From assembly GCF_020164785.1 (NCBI RefSeq), contig NZ_JAIUGX010000012.1:159554-223553 (forward strand): a DNA stretch of 64,000 bases, in the 5' to 3' direction. Source of the DNA: Mesorhizobium sp. ES1-1 (GTDB taxonomy: Bacteria; Pseudomonadota; Alphaproteobacteria; Rhizobiales; Rhizobiaceae). Under the pieces are notes generated by a model. That model saw nothing but the letters and a program-made list of their open reading frames with translations. It was not told the origin of the DNA and did no database searches. The translations under genes and the position numbers were made by a program. This document shows positions 9,900 through 17,678 of the stretch, one piece after another. Within the stretch, counting starts at the first letter, position 1; each line of letters begins with the position of its first letter.

Positions 9900-10631
9900 T
9901 CAAACCGTCTCCCCAACCCGGGCCGACAGGAAGTCCGGCAGGTCCGCAACCGAATCCAGGATGATGTCGGCGATCTCGCCGAGGGACTCACGCGTGCCCG
10001 TGCCGGAGAGCACGCCGATCGCCAGTCCGCAGCCGCCGGCCCGCGCCATTTCCAGATCGTGTCTGTTGTCGCCGACCATGGCGATGGCCGACGGCTTGAG
10101 GCCGGTCAGGTCGCAGAAGGCCATGATCGTATCGGGCGCCGGCTTGGGGTTGGCGACGGCGTCATAGCCATAGGCGGCGTCGAACAATTGCGCGACGCCC
10201 AACGTGACCAACGTCTTCTCTGCGCCACTGGTCGAATCATTGGTGGCGACGCCAAGCCGGTAGGATTTCCTGTGCAGGACGCTGAGCGTCTCGACGATCC
10301 CCGGCAGCGCCACCGCCATGGCCGACCCCTGCACCGAGGTGATCGCGTTGAACCGCTTGACGGCAAGCATCTGGTCTTCATCGGAAAGCCGCGGAAACCA
10401 CAGTTCCACGACATCGAGATTGGTGCCCGACGCAAAGATCGAATCCGGCTTGAAGCGCTTCGCAGCGAAATCGAAACCCGCCGCCGCCAGCAGCCTGTCG
10501 GCCTTCCAGCGGTCGCCTTCGGCCGCGTCCATGGCCATGAAGTCGGCCACCCCGAGCCAGGTGGCGTTGAAGTCGACCAGCGTTCCGTCCTTGTCGAACA
10601 GGATGCCCTTGATATCCGCCAAGCTTTTCAC
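9900..10631 (-). CDS. HAD family hydrolase (phosphoglycolate phosphatase-like)
   Basis: 243 residues with all HAD motifs. Motif I is ILFDKDGTLVDFN with the nucleophile and acid Asp, motif II is VATNDS, the motif III lysine is in NPKPAPD, and motif IV is MVGDNRHD. An alpha-helical cap sits between motifs I and II. The substrate is a small phosphate ester; phosphoglycolate is only a family guess. The start is a GTG overlapping the pgi stop as GTGA (10628-10631), so translation is coupled to pgi. An upstream Met inside pgi is rejected. Confidence 0.85.
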   Translation of the reverse strand: MKSLADIKGILFDKDGTLVDFNATWLGVADFMAMDAAEGDRWKADRLLAAAGFDFAAKRFKPDSIFASGTNLDVVELWFPRLSDEDQMLAVKRFNAITSVQGSAMAVALPGIVETLSVLHRKSYRLGVATNDSTSGAEKTLVTLGVAQLFDAAYGYDAVANPKPAPDTIMAFCDLTGLKPSAIAMVGDNRHDLEMARAGGCGLAIGVLSGTGTRESLGEIADIILDSVADLPDFLSARVGETV

Positions 10632-12271
10632 TCCGCCTTCAGCAAATGGTGGATGTGTGCCACGAGCCCAGCGGTCGAGGCGTCGCGCCCAGCGGCACTT
10701 TCCGTGCCCTCGACGACAGGCAGGAGGCCGGTGGCGAGTTCCTTGCCGAGCTCGACGCCCCATTGGTCGAAGGAGTTGATGTTGAAGAGCGTTCCCTCGA
10801 CGAAGACGCGGTGCTCATAAAGCGCGATCAGCCGGCCAAGCGTGCGAGGGTCGAGCTTCCGGTAGAGGATGGTCAGCGACGGGCGGTTTCCGGAAAAGAC
10901 CCGGTGCGGCGCGATCTTGTCGATCTCGGCAGGCTGGACGCCCTTGGCCAGCATCTGCGCGCGCGCCTCCTCCAGGGTGCGGCCCTTCATCAGGGCTTCC
11001 GATTGCGCCAGGCAGTTGGCGAGCAGCAGGTCATGCTGATGCTTGAGCTGCGGCTCATGTCCTTCGGCCGCGGCAAGGAATTCGACGGGTATGAAATCCG
11101 TGCCCTGGTGCAGCAGCTGGAAGAAGGCGTGCTGGCCATTGGTGCCGGGCTCCCCCCAGACCAGGGGCCCGGTAGGCGTCGTCACCGCCGCGCCTTCAAG
11201 CGTGACGCTCTTGCCGTTCGATTCCATGTCGAGCTGCTGCAGATAGGCTGGCAACCTGGACAGGCGCTGGTCGTAAGGGATGACCGCTCGCGCGGGATAG
11301 TGGCAGATCACCCTGTGCCACCAGCCGACCAGACCAAGGAGCGCGGGCAGATTTTGCCGCACCGGCGCGGTGCGAAAATGCTCATCCATTTCATGCGCGC
11401 CATCGAGGAAAGCACGAAAATTCCTCGGTCCCACGGCGATCATCACGGGCAGGCCGATCGCGCCCCAGAGCGAATAGCGGCCGCCAACCCAGTCCCAGAA
11501 ACCGAAGACACGATCGGCTTCGATGCCGAATTTCGCCACCAGGTCGAGTGCGGTCGAGACCGCGGCGAAGTGCTTGCCAATGGCTTCCTTGCCCAGAGCA
11601 TCCTGAACCCATTTGCGCGCGGTCGCGGCATTGGTCATGGTCTCGACGGTAGTGAAGGTTTTCGAAGCGATGATGAACAGGGTCGTCTCTGCGGAGAGGC
11701 CCTTCAACGTGTCGTGGATATGGGCGCCGTCTATGTTCGAGACGTAGTGCGCGCGCGGTCCATCGTGGTACGGCGCCAAAGCCAGGGTGGCCATTGCCGG
11801 CCCCAAATCCGAACCGCCGATGCCGATATTGACGATGTCGGTGATCGCCTTGCCGGTGGCGCCGGCCGCCTTGCCGGAGCGCACGGCATCGGCAAAGGCG
11901 CCCATGGCGTCGAGCACGGCGACGACATCAGCCTTGACGTCCTGACCGTCGACGGTGACGCCCTCGCCGGTCAGGTCGCGCAGCGCGGTATGCAGAACGG
12001 CGCGGTTCTCGGTGACGTTGATCTTCTTGCCGGCAAACATAGCCGCGCGGCGTCCGTCGAGGTCCGCCGCCTCGGCAAGCTTCTCGAGCAGCTCCATGGT
12101 GGTCGTGTCGACGGCGCATTTGGACCAGTCGAGCAGCATATCGTCGTCCTGGGCGGAAAACGTCTCGAACCGGCTTGGGTCAGAGGCAAAAGCCTGACGC
12201 ATGCTGGAGGGCGCCGCGGCTCGATGTTCTCGCAGGGCGGCGAGCTGTTTCTGGAAGGCTGGCTGATCCAC
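10628..12271 (-). CDS. pgi: Glucose-6-phosphate isomerase
   Basis: 547 residues, close to the usual 540-550. It interconverts glucose-6-phosphate and fructose-6-phosphate in the cytosol. Family signatures are visible: NIGIGGSDLGPAMA, the phosphate-binding IIASKTFTTVETMTNA, the first PGI signature FWDWVGGRYSLWGAIG, and NSFDQWGVELGKELA near the C-terminus with the catalytic lysine. The start is GTG (VDQPAFQKQLAAL), preceded by AGGAG ten bases upstream; a longer frame without family similarity is rejected. The downstream HAD gene is coupled by a 4-base overlap. Confidence 0.95.
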   Translation of the reverse strand: MDQPAFQKQLAALREHRAAAPSSMRQAFASDPSRFETFSAQDDDMLLDWSKCAVDTTTMELLEKLAEAADLDGRRAAMFAGKKINVTENRAVLHTALRDLTGEGVTVDGQDVKADVVAVLDAMGAFADAVRSGKAAGATGKAITDIVNIGIGGSDLGPAMATLALAPYHDGPRAHYVSNIDGAHIHDTLKGLSAETTLFIIASKTFTTVETMTNAATARKWVQDALGKEAIGKHFAAVSTALDLVAKFGIEADRVFGFWDWVGGRYSLWGAIGLPVMIAVGPRNFRAFLDGAHEMDEHFRTAPVRQNLPALLGLVGWWHRVICHYPARAVIPYDQRLSRLPAYLQQLDMESNGKSVTLEGAAVTTPTGPLVWGEPGTNGQHAFFQLLHQGTDFIPVEFLAAAEGHEPQLKHQHDLLLANCLAQSEALMKGRTLEEARAQMLAKGVQPAEIDKIAPHRVFSGNRPSLTILYRKLDPRTLGRLIALYEHRVFVEGTLFNINSFDQWGVELGKELATGLLPVVEGTESAAGRDASTAGLVAHIHHLLKAE

Positions 12272-12570
12272 TGGCGGGGGACTCCTGGAGTTTTCGGCAC
12301 ACCATATCAGACCGGATGTTTCCGGCACGTGTCGTCGCGCCACCACTATTGAGCCGAATTCAATCCGGTCAATACGCGGCGATGACGCATCGCATCACGA
12401 TGCGATGATAAAATGTCTCGCCGACGCGCTGGCAGCGCCTCACTTGGGTGGAAGGATCACTGGCATAAATCCCAGCGATCAGAAAAATTGATTGGCGCAA
12501 ACCCTTGTGCCACCGTTACATTCGACTGGTCCAGCCAAACGAAAAAAGCTGGCCATCGAGGACATCCTTC
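12272..12570. promoter_or_regulatory. Divergent regulatory region pgi / MocR gene with 20-bp perfect palindrome
   Basis: 299 bases without a gene. The striking element is a perfect 20-bp palindrome CATCGCATCACGATGCGATG at 12388-12407 (nine-base arms, two-base centre). It lies 163 bases upstream of the MocR gene start and 117 bases upstream of pgi. It is a good candidate operator for either gene; which protein binds is unknown. A short GC hairpin around 12424-12437 follows. GAGGA at about 12558 is the ribosome binding site for the MocR gene. Confidence 0.55.
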
Positions 12571-14064
12571 ATGCCACAGCGTAACGACACGGCGATATGG
12601 TCCGGCCTGTTCCGGATCTCGGCCGAATCCGGCCAGACCCTGCAGGCGCAGATCCGCCAGGCCATCGTTGCCGCTATCCTCGACCGCCAGATCGCCGCCT
12701 CGATGCCGCTTCCCTCGTGCCGAATCCTGGCCGAGAAATTGGGCGTGGCGCGAGGAACCGTGGTGCTGGCGTTCCAGCAACTCGTCGACCAGGGTTTCCT
12801 CGTGGCTCGCGAGCGGCGTGGCCATTTCGTCAATCCCGACGTGCTGGCGACACCGGCCAAGCCACACCAGAAGGCGCCCGACCAGGCCAATGAGATCGAC
12901 TGGAAGGCACGCCGGCAGATCGCGGCCAGCGACATGCCGCCGCCAGCCAAGCACGAGAACTGGATCAAGTCCTCCTACCCCTTCGTCTACGGCCAGTTCG
13001 ACCCGGCGCTGTTCCCGACCGCCGAGTGGCGCGAGTGCAATCGCATGGCGCTGGCGGTGCTCGAAATCCGCAACTGGGCGTCCGACATGGTCGACCGCGA
13101 CGATCCGCTGCTGATCGAGCAGATCCAGGCGCGGCTTCTGCCCCGGCGCGGCATCTTCGCCAATCCCGACGAGATCATCGTCACGCTTGGCGCACAGAAC
13201 GCGCTCTACATGCTGGCCAGCCTGCTGATGACCAAGGGCTCCAAGGTTGCGATGGAGGACCCGGGCTATCCCGACGCGCGCTCGATCTTCCGCCTCGCCG
13301 GCGCCGAGATCCAGCCGGTGCCGGTCGACCAGTCCGGCATCGTAACTGCTTCAATTCCCAATGATTCCGGCTTCGTGTTCGTCACGCCCAGCCATCATTG
13401 CCCGACCATGGTGCCGCTGTCGGCGGAGCGGCGGCAGGACCTGCTGGCGCGCGCCAACCGCCACAACCAGATCATCATCGAGGACGGCTATGACAGCCAG
13501 CTTCTCGACGAAGCACCGCAGCAAGCGTTGAAGAGCCTCGATCGATCGGGCCGCGTCGTCTATGTCGGCTCAATGTCGAAGACCCTGGCCCCGGGCCTGC
13601 GGCTTGGCTATATCGTCGCCTCCGCCGGGCTGATCTCCGAACTCAGGGCCTTGCGGCGTTTCATGCTGCGCCACCCTCCAGCAAACAACCAGCGCGCGGT
13701 GGCGCTATTTCTGTCGCTCGGCCATCATGAAGCCCTGGTTCGACGCCTGTCGAGCGCGTTCGACGAGCGGCGCAAGCGTCTGGTCCATGCGATTTCCGCC
13801 TTCCTGCCTGAATGGCGCTCGACCGATTCGGCCGGCGGCACGTCGCTATGGCTCGAAGGCCCGCGCGGCACGGATTCGCGCGGGCTGGCCGAAGCCGCTG
13901 CCTCGCGTAGTGTGATCATCGAGCCCGGCGACCGCTTCTTCGACCGCACCGAAAAGCCCTCGCGTTTCATGCGGTTGGGCATCTCCTCGATCGCGCTGCA
14001 GCATATCGAGCCCGGCATCCGGGAACTTGCCACAGCGGCCGGGCGGCGGCCCGCCGCCGCCTGA
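12571..14064 (+). CDS. MocR/PdxR-type GntR-family regulator with aminotransferase domain
   Basis: 497 residues. The N-terminal winged helix of the GntR type (about residues 15-80) includes LPSCRILAEKLGVARGTVVLA. A fold-type I aminotransferase domain then runs to the end. Its PLP lysine is K337 in VGSMSKTLAPGLRLGY, and EDGYDSQLL and a C-terminal RLGISSI are present. MocR proteins use PLP or PLP-amine adducts as effectors and often control an adjacent gene. The next gene on the same strand is an MttB-family methyltransferase, the probable target. The start MPQRND follows a GAGGA site. Confidence 0.88.
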   Translation: MPQRNDTAIWSGLFRISAESGQTLQAQIRQAIVAAILDRQIAASMPLPSCRILAEKLGVARGTVVLAFQQLVDQGFLVARERRGHFVNPDVLATPAKPHQKAPDQANEIDWKARRQIAASDMPPPAKHENWIKSSYPFVYGQFDPALFPTAEWRECNRMALAVLEIRNWASDMVDRDDPLLIEQIQARLLPRRGIFANPDEIIVTLGAQNALYMLASLLMTKGSKVAMEDPGYPDARSIFRLAGAEIQPVPVDQSGIVTASIPNDSGFVFVTPSHHCPTMVPLSAERRQDLLARANRHNQIIIEDGYDSQLLDEAPQQALKSLDRSGRVVYVGSMSKTLAPGLRLGYIVASAGLISELRALRRFMLRHPPANNQRAVALFLSLGHHEALVRRLSSAFDERRKRLVHAISAFLPEWRSTDSAGGTSLWLEGPRGTDSRGLAEAAASRSVIIEPGDRFFDRTEKPSRFMRLGISSIALQHIEPGIRELATAAGRRPAAA

Positions 14065-14245
14065 TCCATCCACGGCACCCCCTCGCCTGCCGGCGCGGCT
14101 TCGGACATTGGCTCTGGCATAGGCGGCCGGACCCGCTGGCCCATAGGCTGTGCCAATGCCGGCGGCATAGTCGGAGCACAAAGGGGAAGAAGCAGTCGAT
14201 GGTGGACCAACCGCCGCCCTGTTTCTCGGTAAGGTGGAGTGTTCC
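14065..14245 (+). promoter_or_regulatory. Leader of MttB-family gene with paired repeats
   Basis: 181 bases. Direct repeats CATAGGC occur at 14118-14124 and 14142-14148, start-to-start 24 bases. Outside them is an inverted pair CATTGGC (14106-14112) and GCCAATG (14152-14158). MocR regulators typically bind spaced direct repeats, so this is a plausible binding region for the adjacent regulator. GGTGGAG at about 14233 is the ribosome binding site of the next gene. Confidence 0.35.
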
Positions 14246-15829
14246 ATGTCAGTGCTTGAGAAGCAGGATGCAGCAGATCAGCGTTCGCGCCGTTCGGGCG
14301 GGCGCGAAGCGCGGCGCGCCATGCGCGCGGCACCGCTGGCCGATGATATCAAGCCGGTGCGCGCCGGCCTGGAAGGCGGCAGCTACGGGCCGCTGACCGG
14401 CAACGACCAGGAACGCATCCATGAAGCGGTACTGACCCTTCTGGAAACGGTCGGCTTCGCCAACGCCATTCCTTCCTGCATCGAAGCGCTGACCAAAGCC
14501 GGCGCCAGCTACGGCGATGACGGACGCATCCGTTTTCCGCGCGCGCTGGTCCTCGATACGATCAAGAAAGCGGCACGGAATTTCACCCTGTACGGCCAGG
14601 ACCCCAGGCACGATATGCTGATTCAGGGCAAGCGCGTGCATTACGGCACTGCCGGCGCCGCCGTGCATCTGGTCGATGTGGAGAAGCGCGAATACCGCGA
14701 GTCGCTGCTTCAGGACATTTATGACGCCGCCCGCCTGGTCGAGGGACTCGACAACATCCATTTCTTCCAGCGGCCGATGGTGCCACGCGACATTCCCGAT
14801 CCGCTCGAAATGGACTTCAACACGCTCTATGCCTGCGTGATGGGTACATCCAAGCATGTCGGCACCTCCTTCACGGTGCGCGAGAACGTGAAGCCGGCGC
14901 TCGACATGCTCTATGCCATTGCCGGCGGCGAGGAGAATTTCCGCGCCCGGCCGTTCGTGTCGAACTCCAATTGCTTCGTCGTGCCGCCGATGAAATTCGC
15001 CGAGGATGCCTGCGGCGTGCTCGAAGCCTGTGTCGAGGGCGGCATTCCAATCCTGCTTCTGTCTGCGGGACAGGCGGGAGCCACGGCGCCTGCGGCGATT
15101 GCGGGCGCGGTCGTGCAGGCTGTGGCGGAGGTGCTGGCCGGGCTCGTCTATGTCAATGCCATCAAGCCCGGGCATCCGTCGATCTTTGGCACATGGCCCT
15201 TCGTATCGGATCTGCGCACGGGCGCCATGTCCGGCGGTTCGGCCGAGCAGGCAGTGCTGACGGCGGCCTGCGCGCAGATGGCGCAATATTACGATCTGCC
15301 AGGCGGCTCGGCCGCGGGCATGACGGATTCGAAGCTGCCCGACATCCAGTCCGGCTATGAAAAGGGCATCACCGATGTGATGGCCGGCCTTGCGGGGCTC
15401 AATCTGGTCTATGAATCCGCCGGCATGCACGCCTCGCTGCTCGGCTTCTGCCTGGAAAGCCTGATCATCGACAACGACATGCTCGGCCATTGCCTTCGTT
15501 GCGTACGCGGCATCGAAGTGTCCGATGAATCGCTGTCGATCGACACCATTGCCGAAGTCTGCCTGAACGGACCGGGCCATTATCTCGGCAACGAGCAGAC
15601 GCTGCGGCTGATGCAGACCGAATATTTCTATCCGGCCGTCGGCGACAGGTTCTCGCCCAAGGAATGGAACGAAAAGGGCCGTCCCGACATATTGCAGCGC
15701 GCCATCATCGAAAAGAAGCGTGTCCTGGCCGAGCGCTTCCCGCGCCACGTGCCGAAAACGATCGACGACAAACTGCGCGCCCGCTTCGGCGACGTGATCA
15801 AGCTGCCGCGCGCCAACATGGGCGGATAG
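14246..15829 (+). CDS. MttB-superfamily (trimethylamine methyltransferase-like) protein, non-pyrrolysine
   Basis: 527 residues, spanning nearly the full Pfam MTTB TIM-barrel. Recognisable segments are DDGRIRFPRAL, ANC-type SNSNCFVVPPMKF, and DIQSGYEKGITDVMAGLAGLNL near the C-terminus. The frame has no internal TAG, so it lacks the pyrrolysine codon of archaeal MttB. Characterised non-Pyl relatives demethylate quaternary amines (glycine betaine by MtgB, proline betaine by MtpB) onto a corrinoid protein, but the substrate here is unknown. No corrinoid protein or MtrH/MtgA-like partner is adjacent. The start MSVLEKQ is preferred over a GTG four codons upstream that lies in the Shine-Dalgarno sequence. 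Confidence 0.85.
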   Translation: MSVLEKQDAADQRSRRSGGREARRAMRAAPLADDIKPVRAGLEGGSYGPLTGNDQERIHEAVLTLLETVGFANAIPSCIEALTKAGASYGDDGRIRFPRALVLDTIKKAARNFTLYGQDPRHDMLIQGKRVHYGTAGAAVHLVDVEKREYRESLLQDIYDAARLVEGLDNIHFFQRPMVPRDIPDPLEMDFNTLYACVMGTSKHVGTSFTVRENVKPALDMLYAIAGGEENFRARPFVSNSNCFVVPPMKFAEDACGVLEACVEGGIPILLLSAGQAGATAPAAIAGAVVQAVAEVLAGLVYVNAIKPGHPSIFGTWPFVSDLRTGAMSGGSAEQAVLTAACAQMAQYYDLPGGSAAGMTDSKLPDIQSGYEKGITDVMAGLAGLNLVYESAGMHASLLGFCLESLIIDNDMLGHCLRCVRGIEVSDESLSIDTIAEVCLNGPGHYLGNEQTLRLMQTEYFYPAVGDRFSPKEWNEKGRPDILQRAIIEKKRVLAERFPRHVPKTIDDKLRARFGDVIKLPRANMGG

Positions 15830-15846
15830 GCCCACTCCCGAAGCCG

Positions 15847-16245
15847 TCAGTCTGCGCTCAACCCGTAGCGCTCGACGACCTCGGCACTGATCAGCTTGGC
15901 GTGCAGCGTCATGAGCACGATCTGCGCATCGAAACTGTCGCCGGCTTGAAGCGCCGCCTCGATGCGGCGCTCGGCGTCGAGCCTGTCTTGAAGGCCATTG
16001 GAGCGTTCGAACGTTTCGCCTCCGGCTATGCAGTAGCTGAACAGTTGCGCCACCTGCGCATAGGCTTGTGGCGGCGGTTCGTCGGGCCAACCGTCCTTCA
16101 TCAGATTGACGATGGTCAGTTTCACGCCTTCCGGCACCAGCGCCGGATGCAAATCGGCTCGGCGCAACGCCTCATCGAGTTGCCTGAGGTCGCCCGAGCG
16201 GCCGAACATTCCGAGAAAGCCGAGAGAAGAGCGCCGTCCCGTCAT
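15847..16245 (-). CDS. Conserved hypothetical protein
   Basis: 132 residues, starting MTGRRSSLGFLGMFGRSGDL after AGGAGGG. No signal peptide or membrane helix is seen. The sequence is helix-rich and acidic with no motif I recognise. It resembles small uncharacterised proteins found in rhizobia (segment VPEGVKLTIVNLMKDGWPDE). It lies 17 bases downstream of chrA on the same strand, so the two probably share a transcript, but no link to chromate is known. An N-terminal extension into chrA is rejected. Confidence 0.7.
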   Translation of the reverse strand: MTGRRSSLGFLGMFGRSGDLRQLDEALRRADLHPALVPEGVKLTIVNLMKDGWPDEPPPQAYAQVAQLFSYCIAGGETFERSNGLQDRLDAERRIEAALQAGDSFDAQIVLMTLHAKLISAEVVERYGLSAD

Positions 16246-16261
16246 GATATGCCCTCCTATA

Positions 16262-17494
16262 TCAGACGCCGACGCCGGCGATGCTGGCGGCGGCTCCACA
16301 GGCGGCGAGCAGGAGCACGACAATCCAGGGCGGCGTCTTCACGACGATGAGCAACAGGAATCCGCCCAGCGCAAGTCCAAAATCGAGAACGGTTTGCACC
16401 GCGCTCACCCAGACAGGATTGTAGAAAGCCGCCGCGAGTATGCCCACGACGGCAGCATTGGCGCCGCGCATAGCCGCCTGTGCTTGTGGCAGGCTGCGCA
16501 GGCGGTCCCAGAACGGTAGCGTGCCATACACAAGCAAAAGGCCCGGCAGAAACACCGCGGCAAGGGCAATCGTAGCACCGGCGATGCCGTTGGGCTGCGG
16601 CGCGCTTATCGCACCAAGATAGGCGGCGAAGGTGAACAATGGTCCCGGCACGGCTTGAGCGGCGCCGTAGCCGGCAAGGAATGTTTCCGGAGTTACCCAG
16701 CCTGGGGTGACGACCTGGCCTTGAAGCAAGGGCAGCACGACATGGCCGCCGCCGAAGACCAGCGCGCCGGAATGATAGAACGCTTCGAACAGCCTCAACG
16801 CTTGGCTGCCGGTGGCGGCAGCCGCGAGCGGCGGCAGCACGAACAGGGCGCCGAACAGGACGAACGCGATCAATGACGAGCACCGGCGAACCGGAACGGC
16901 CAAATGGCCACCTGATTGCGACGCTCCGTCTCGGCAGACCAGCAGACCGGCGACAGCCCCCATGACGATTGCCGCGATCTGGCCGAAGGAGCCGCCGGCG
17001 AGCAGCAGAACGGCTATGGCGGCGAGAGCGATGCCGGCGCGCGGAACGTCCAGGGTCAGGCTTCTCGCCATCCCCCACAGCGCCTGCGCAACGACAGCGA
17101 CGGCGACGAGCTTCAAGCCATGAACGACACCTTGCGCCAAGGGGCCGCCCAATGACGCGGCGCCAAGGGCGAAGGCGAACAGCAGCAGGGCCGAGGGCAA
17201 GGTGAAGCCGGCCCAGGCGGCAAGGCCGCCAAGCAGTCCGTTGCCGCGCAGCACGCCGATCGAAAAGCCGACCTGGCTGGAGGCCGGCCCGGGCAGGAAC
17301 TGGCAGAGCGCGACCAGGTCGGCATAGCCGGCCTCGTCAAGCCATTTGCGCCGTCCCACGAATTCCTCGCGGAAATAGCCGAGATGGGCAACCGGCCCAC
17401 CGAACGACGTCAGGCCTAGTCTGAGGAAAACGGCAAAGATTTCCCAAGGCGACCGGACCTGCCCGCTATCGGTGTCGAGTTGGTCCGCCGCCAT
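16262..17494 (-). CDS. chrA: Chromate transporter ChrA
   Basis: 410-residue, two-domain (long-chain) CHR protein of the inner membrane with about ten hydrophobic helices. Each half begins with a CHR motif. The first is RLGLTSFGGPVAHLGYFREE with LCQFLPGPASSQV; the second is FYHSGALVFGGGHVVLPLL with GYGAAQAVPGPLF. Family members export chromate or transport sulfate-like oxyanions. Because no chrB regulator is adjacent, chromate resistance is inferred only. ATG at 17494 is chosen; an in-frame GTG at 17506 is possible and would lie in the palindrome described next. Confidence 0.9.
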   Translation of the reverse strand: MAADQLDTDSGQVRSPWEIFAVFLRLGLTSFGGPVAHLGYFREEFVGRRKWLDEAGYADLVALCQFLPGPASSQVGFSIGVLRGNGLLGGLAAWAGFTLPSALLLFAFALGAASLGGPLAQGVVHGLKLVAVAVVAQALWGMARSLTLDVPRAGIALAAIAVLLLAGGSFGQIAAIVMGAVAGLLVCRDGASQSGGHLAVPVRRCSSLIAFVLFGALFVLPPLAAAATGSQALRLFEAFYHSGALVFGGGHVVLPLLQGQVVTPGWVTPETFLAGYGAAQAVPGPLFTFAAYLGAISAPQPNGIAGATIALAAVFLPGLLLVYGTLPFWDRLRSLPQAQAAMRGANAAVVGILAAAFYNPVWVSAVQTVLDFGLALGGFLLLIVVKTPPWIVVLLLAACGAAASIAGVGV

Positions 17495-17505
17495 GGTCCC
17501 TTTCA

Positions 17506-17530
17506 CGTCCGAACCGTCTCGGTTCGGACG
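17506..17530. promoter_or_regulatory. Perfect 10-bp inverted repeat upstream of chrA
   Basis: Arms CGTCCGAACC (17506-17515) and GGTTCGGACG (17521-17530) are exact reverse complements around GTCTC. The element ends 12 bases before the chrA ATG, so it lies in the mRNA leader or across the promoter. It may be an operator or a translational hairpin. Confidence 0.55.
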
Positions 17531-17678
17531 CTATAGAGCATGAATTGTGGAAAGCTGGAACGGTTCGCGACAGGCCGGCGTCCGGCAGGTGGCTTAGAGA
17601 AGCGCCAGTCCGGACGGCGTTTGCGACGGCCAGGTCGGAGACCAGGCCATCGCGCAATGAGGATCGTCTGCAGACCAA

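Noticed and set aside
10646..12352. 568-codon open frame antisense to pgi
   Set aside because: Covers the whole pgi gene in the mirrored frame with no domain; pgi is unambiguous.
14246..15829. Pyrrolysine-dependent MttB with in-frame TAG
   Set aside because: The reading frame is continuous with no internal TAG, so no Pyl decoding is needed.
14249..16090. 613-codon open frame antisense to the MttB-family gene
   Set aside because: Antisense shadow with no domain; it also runs into the neighbouring small gene.
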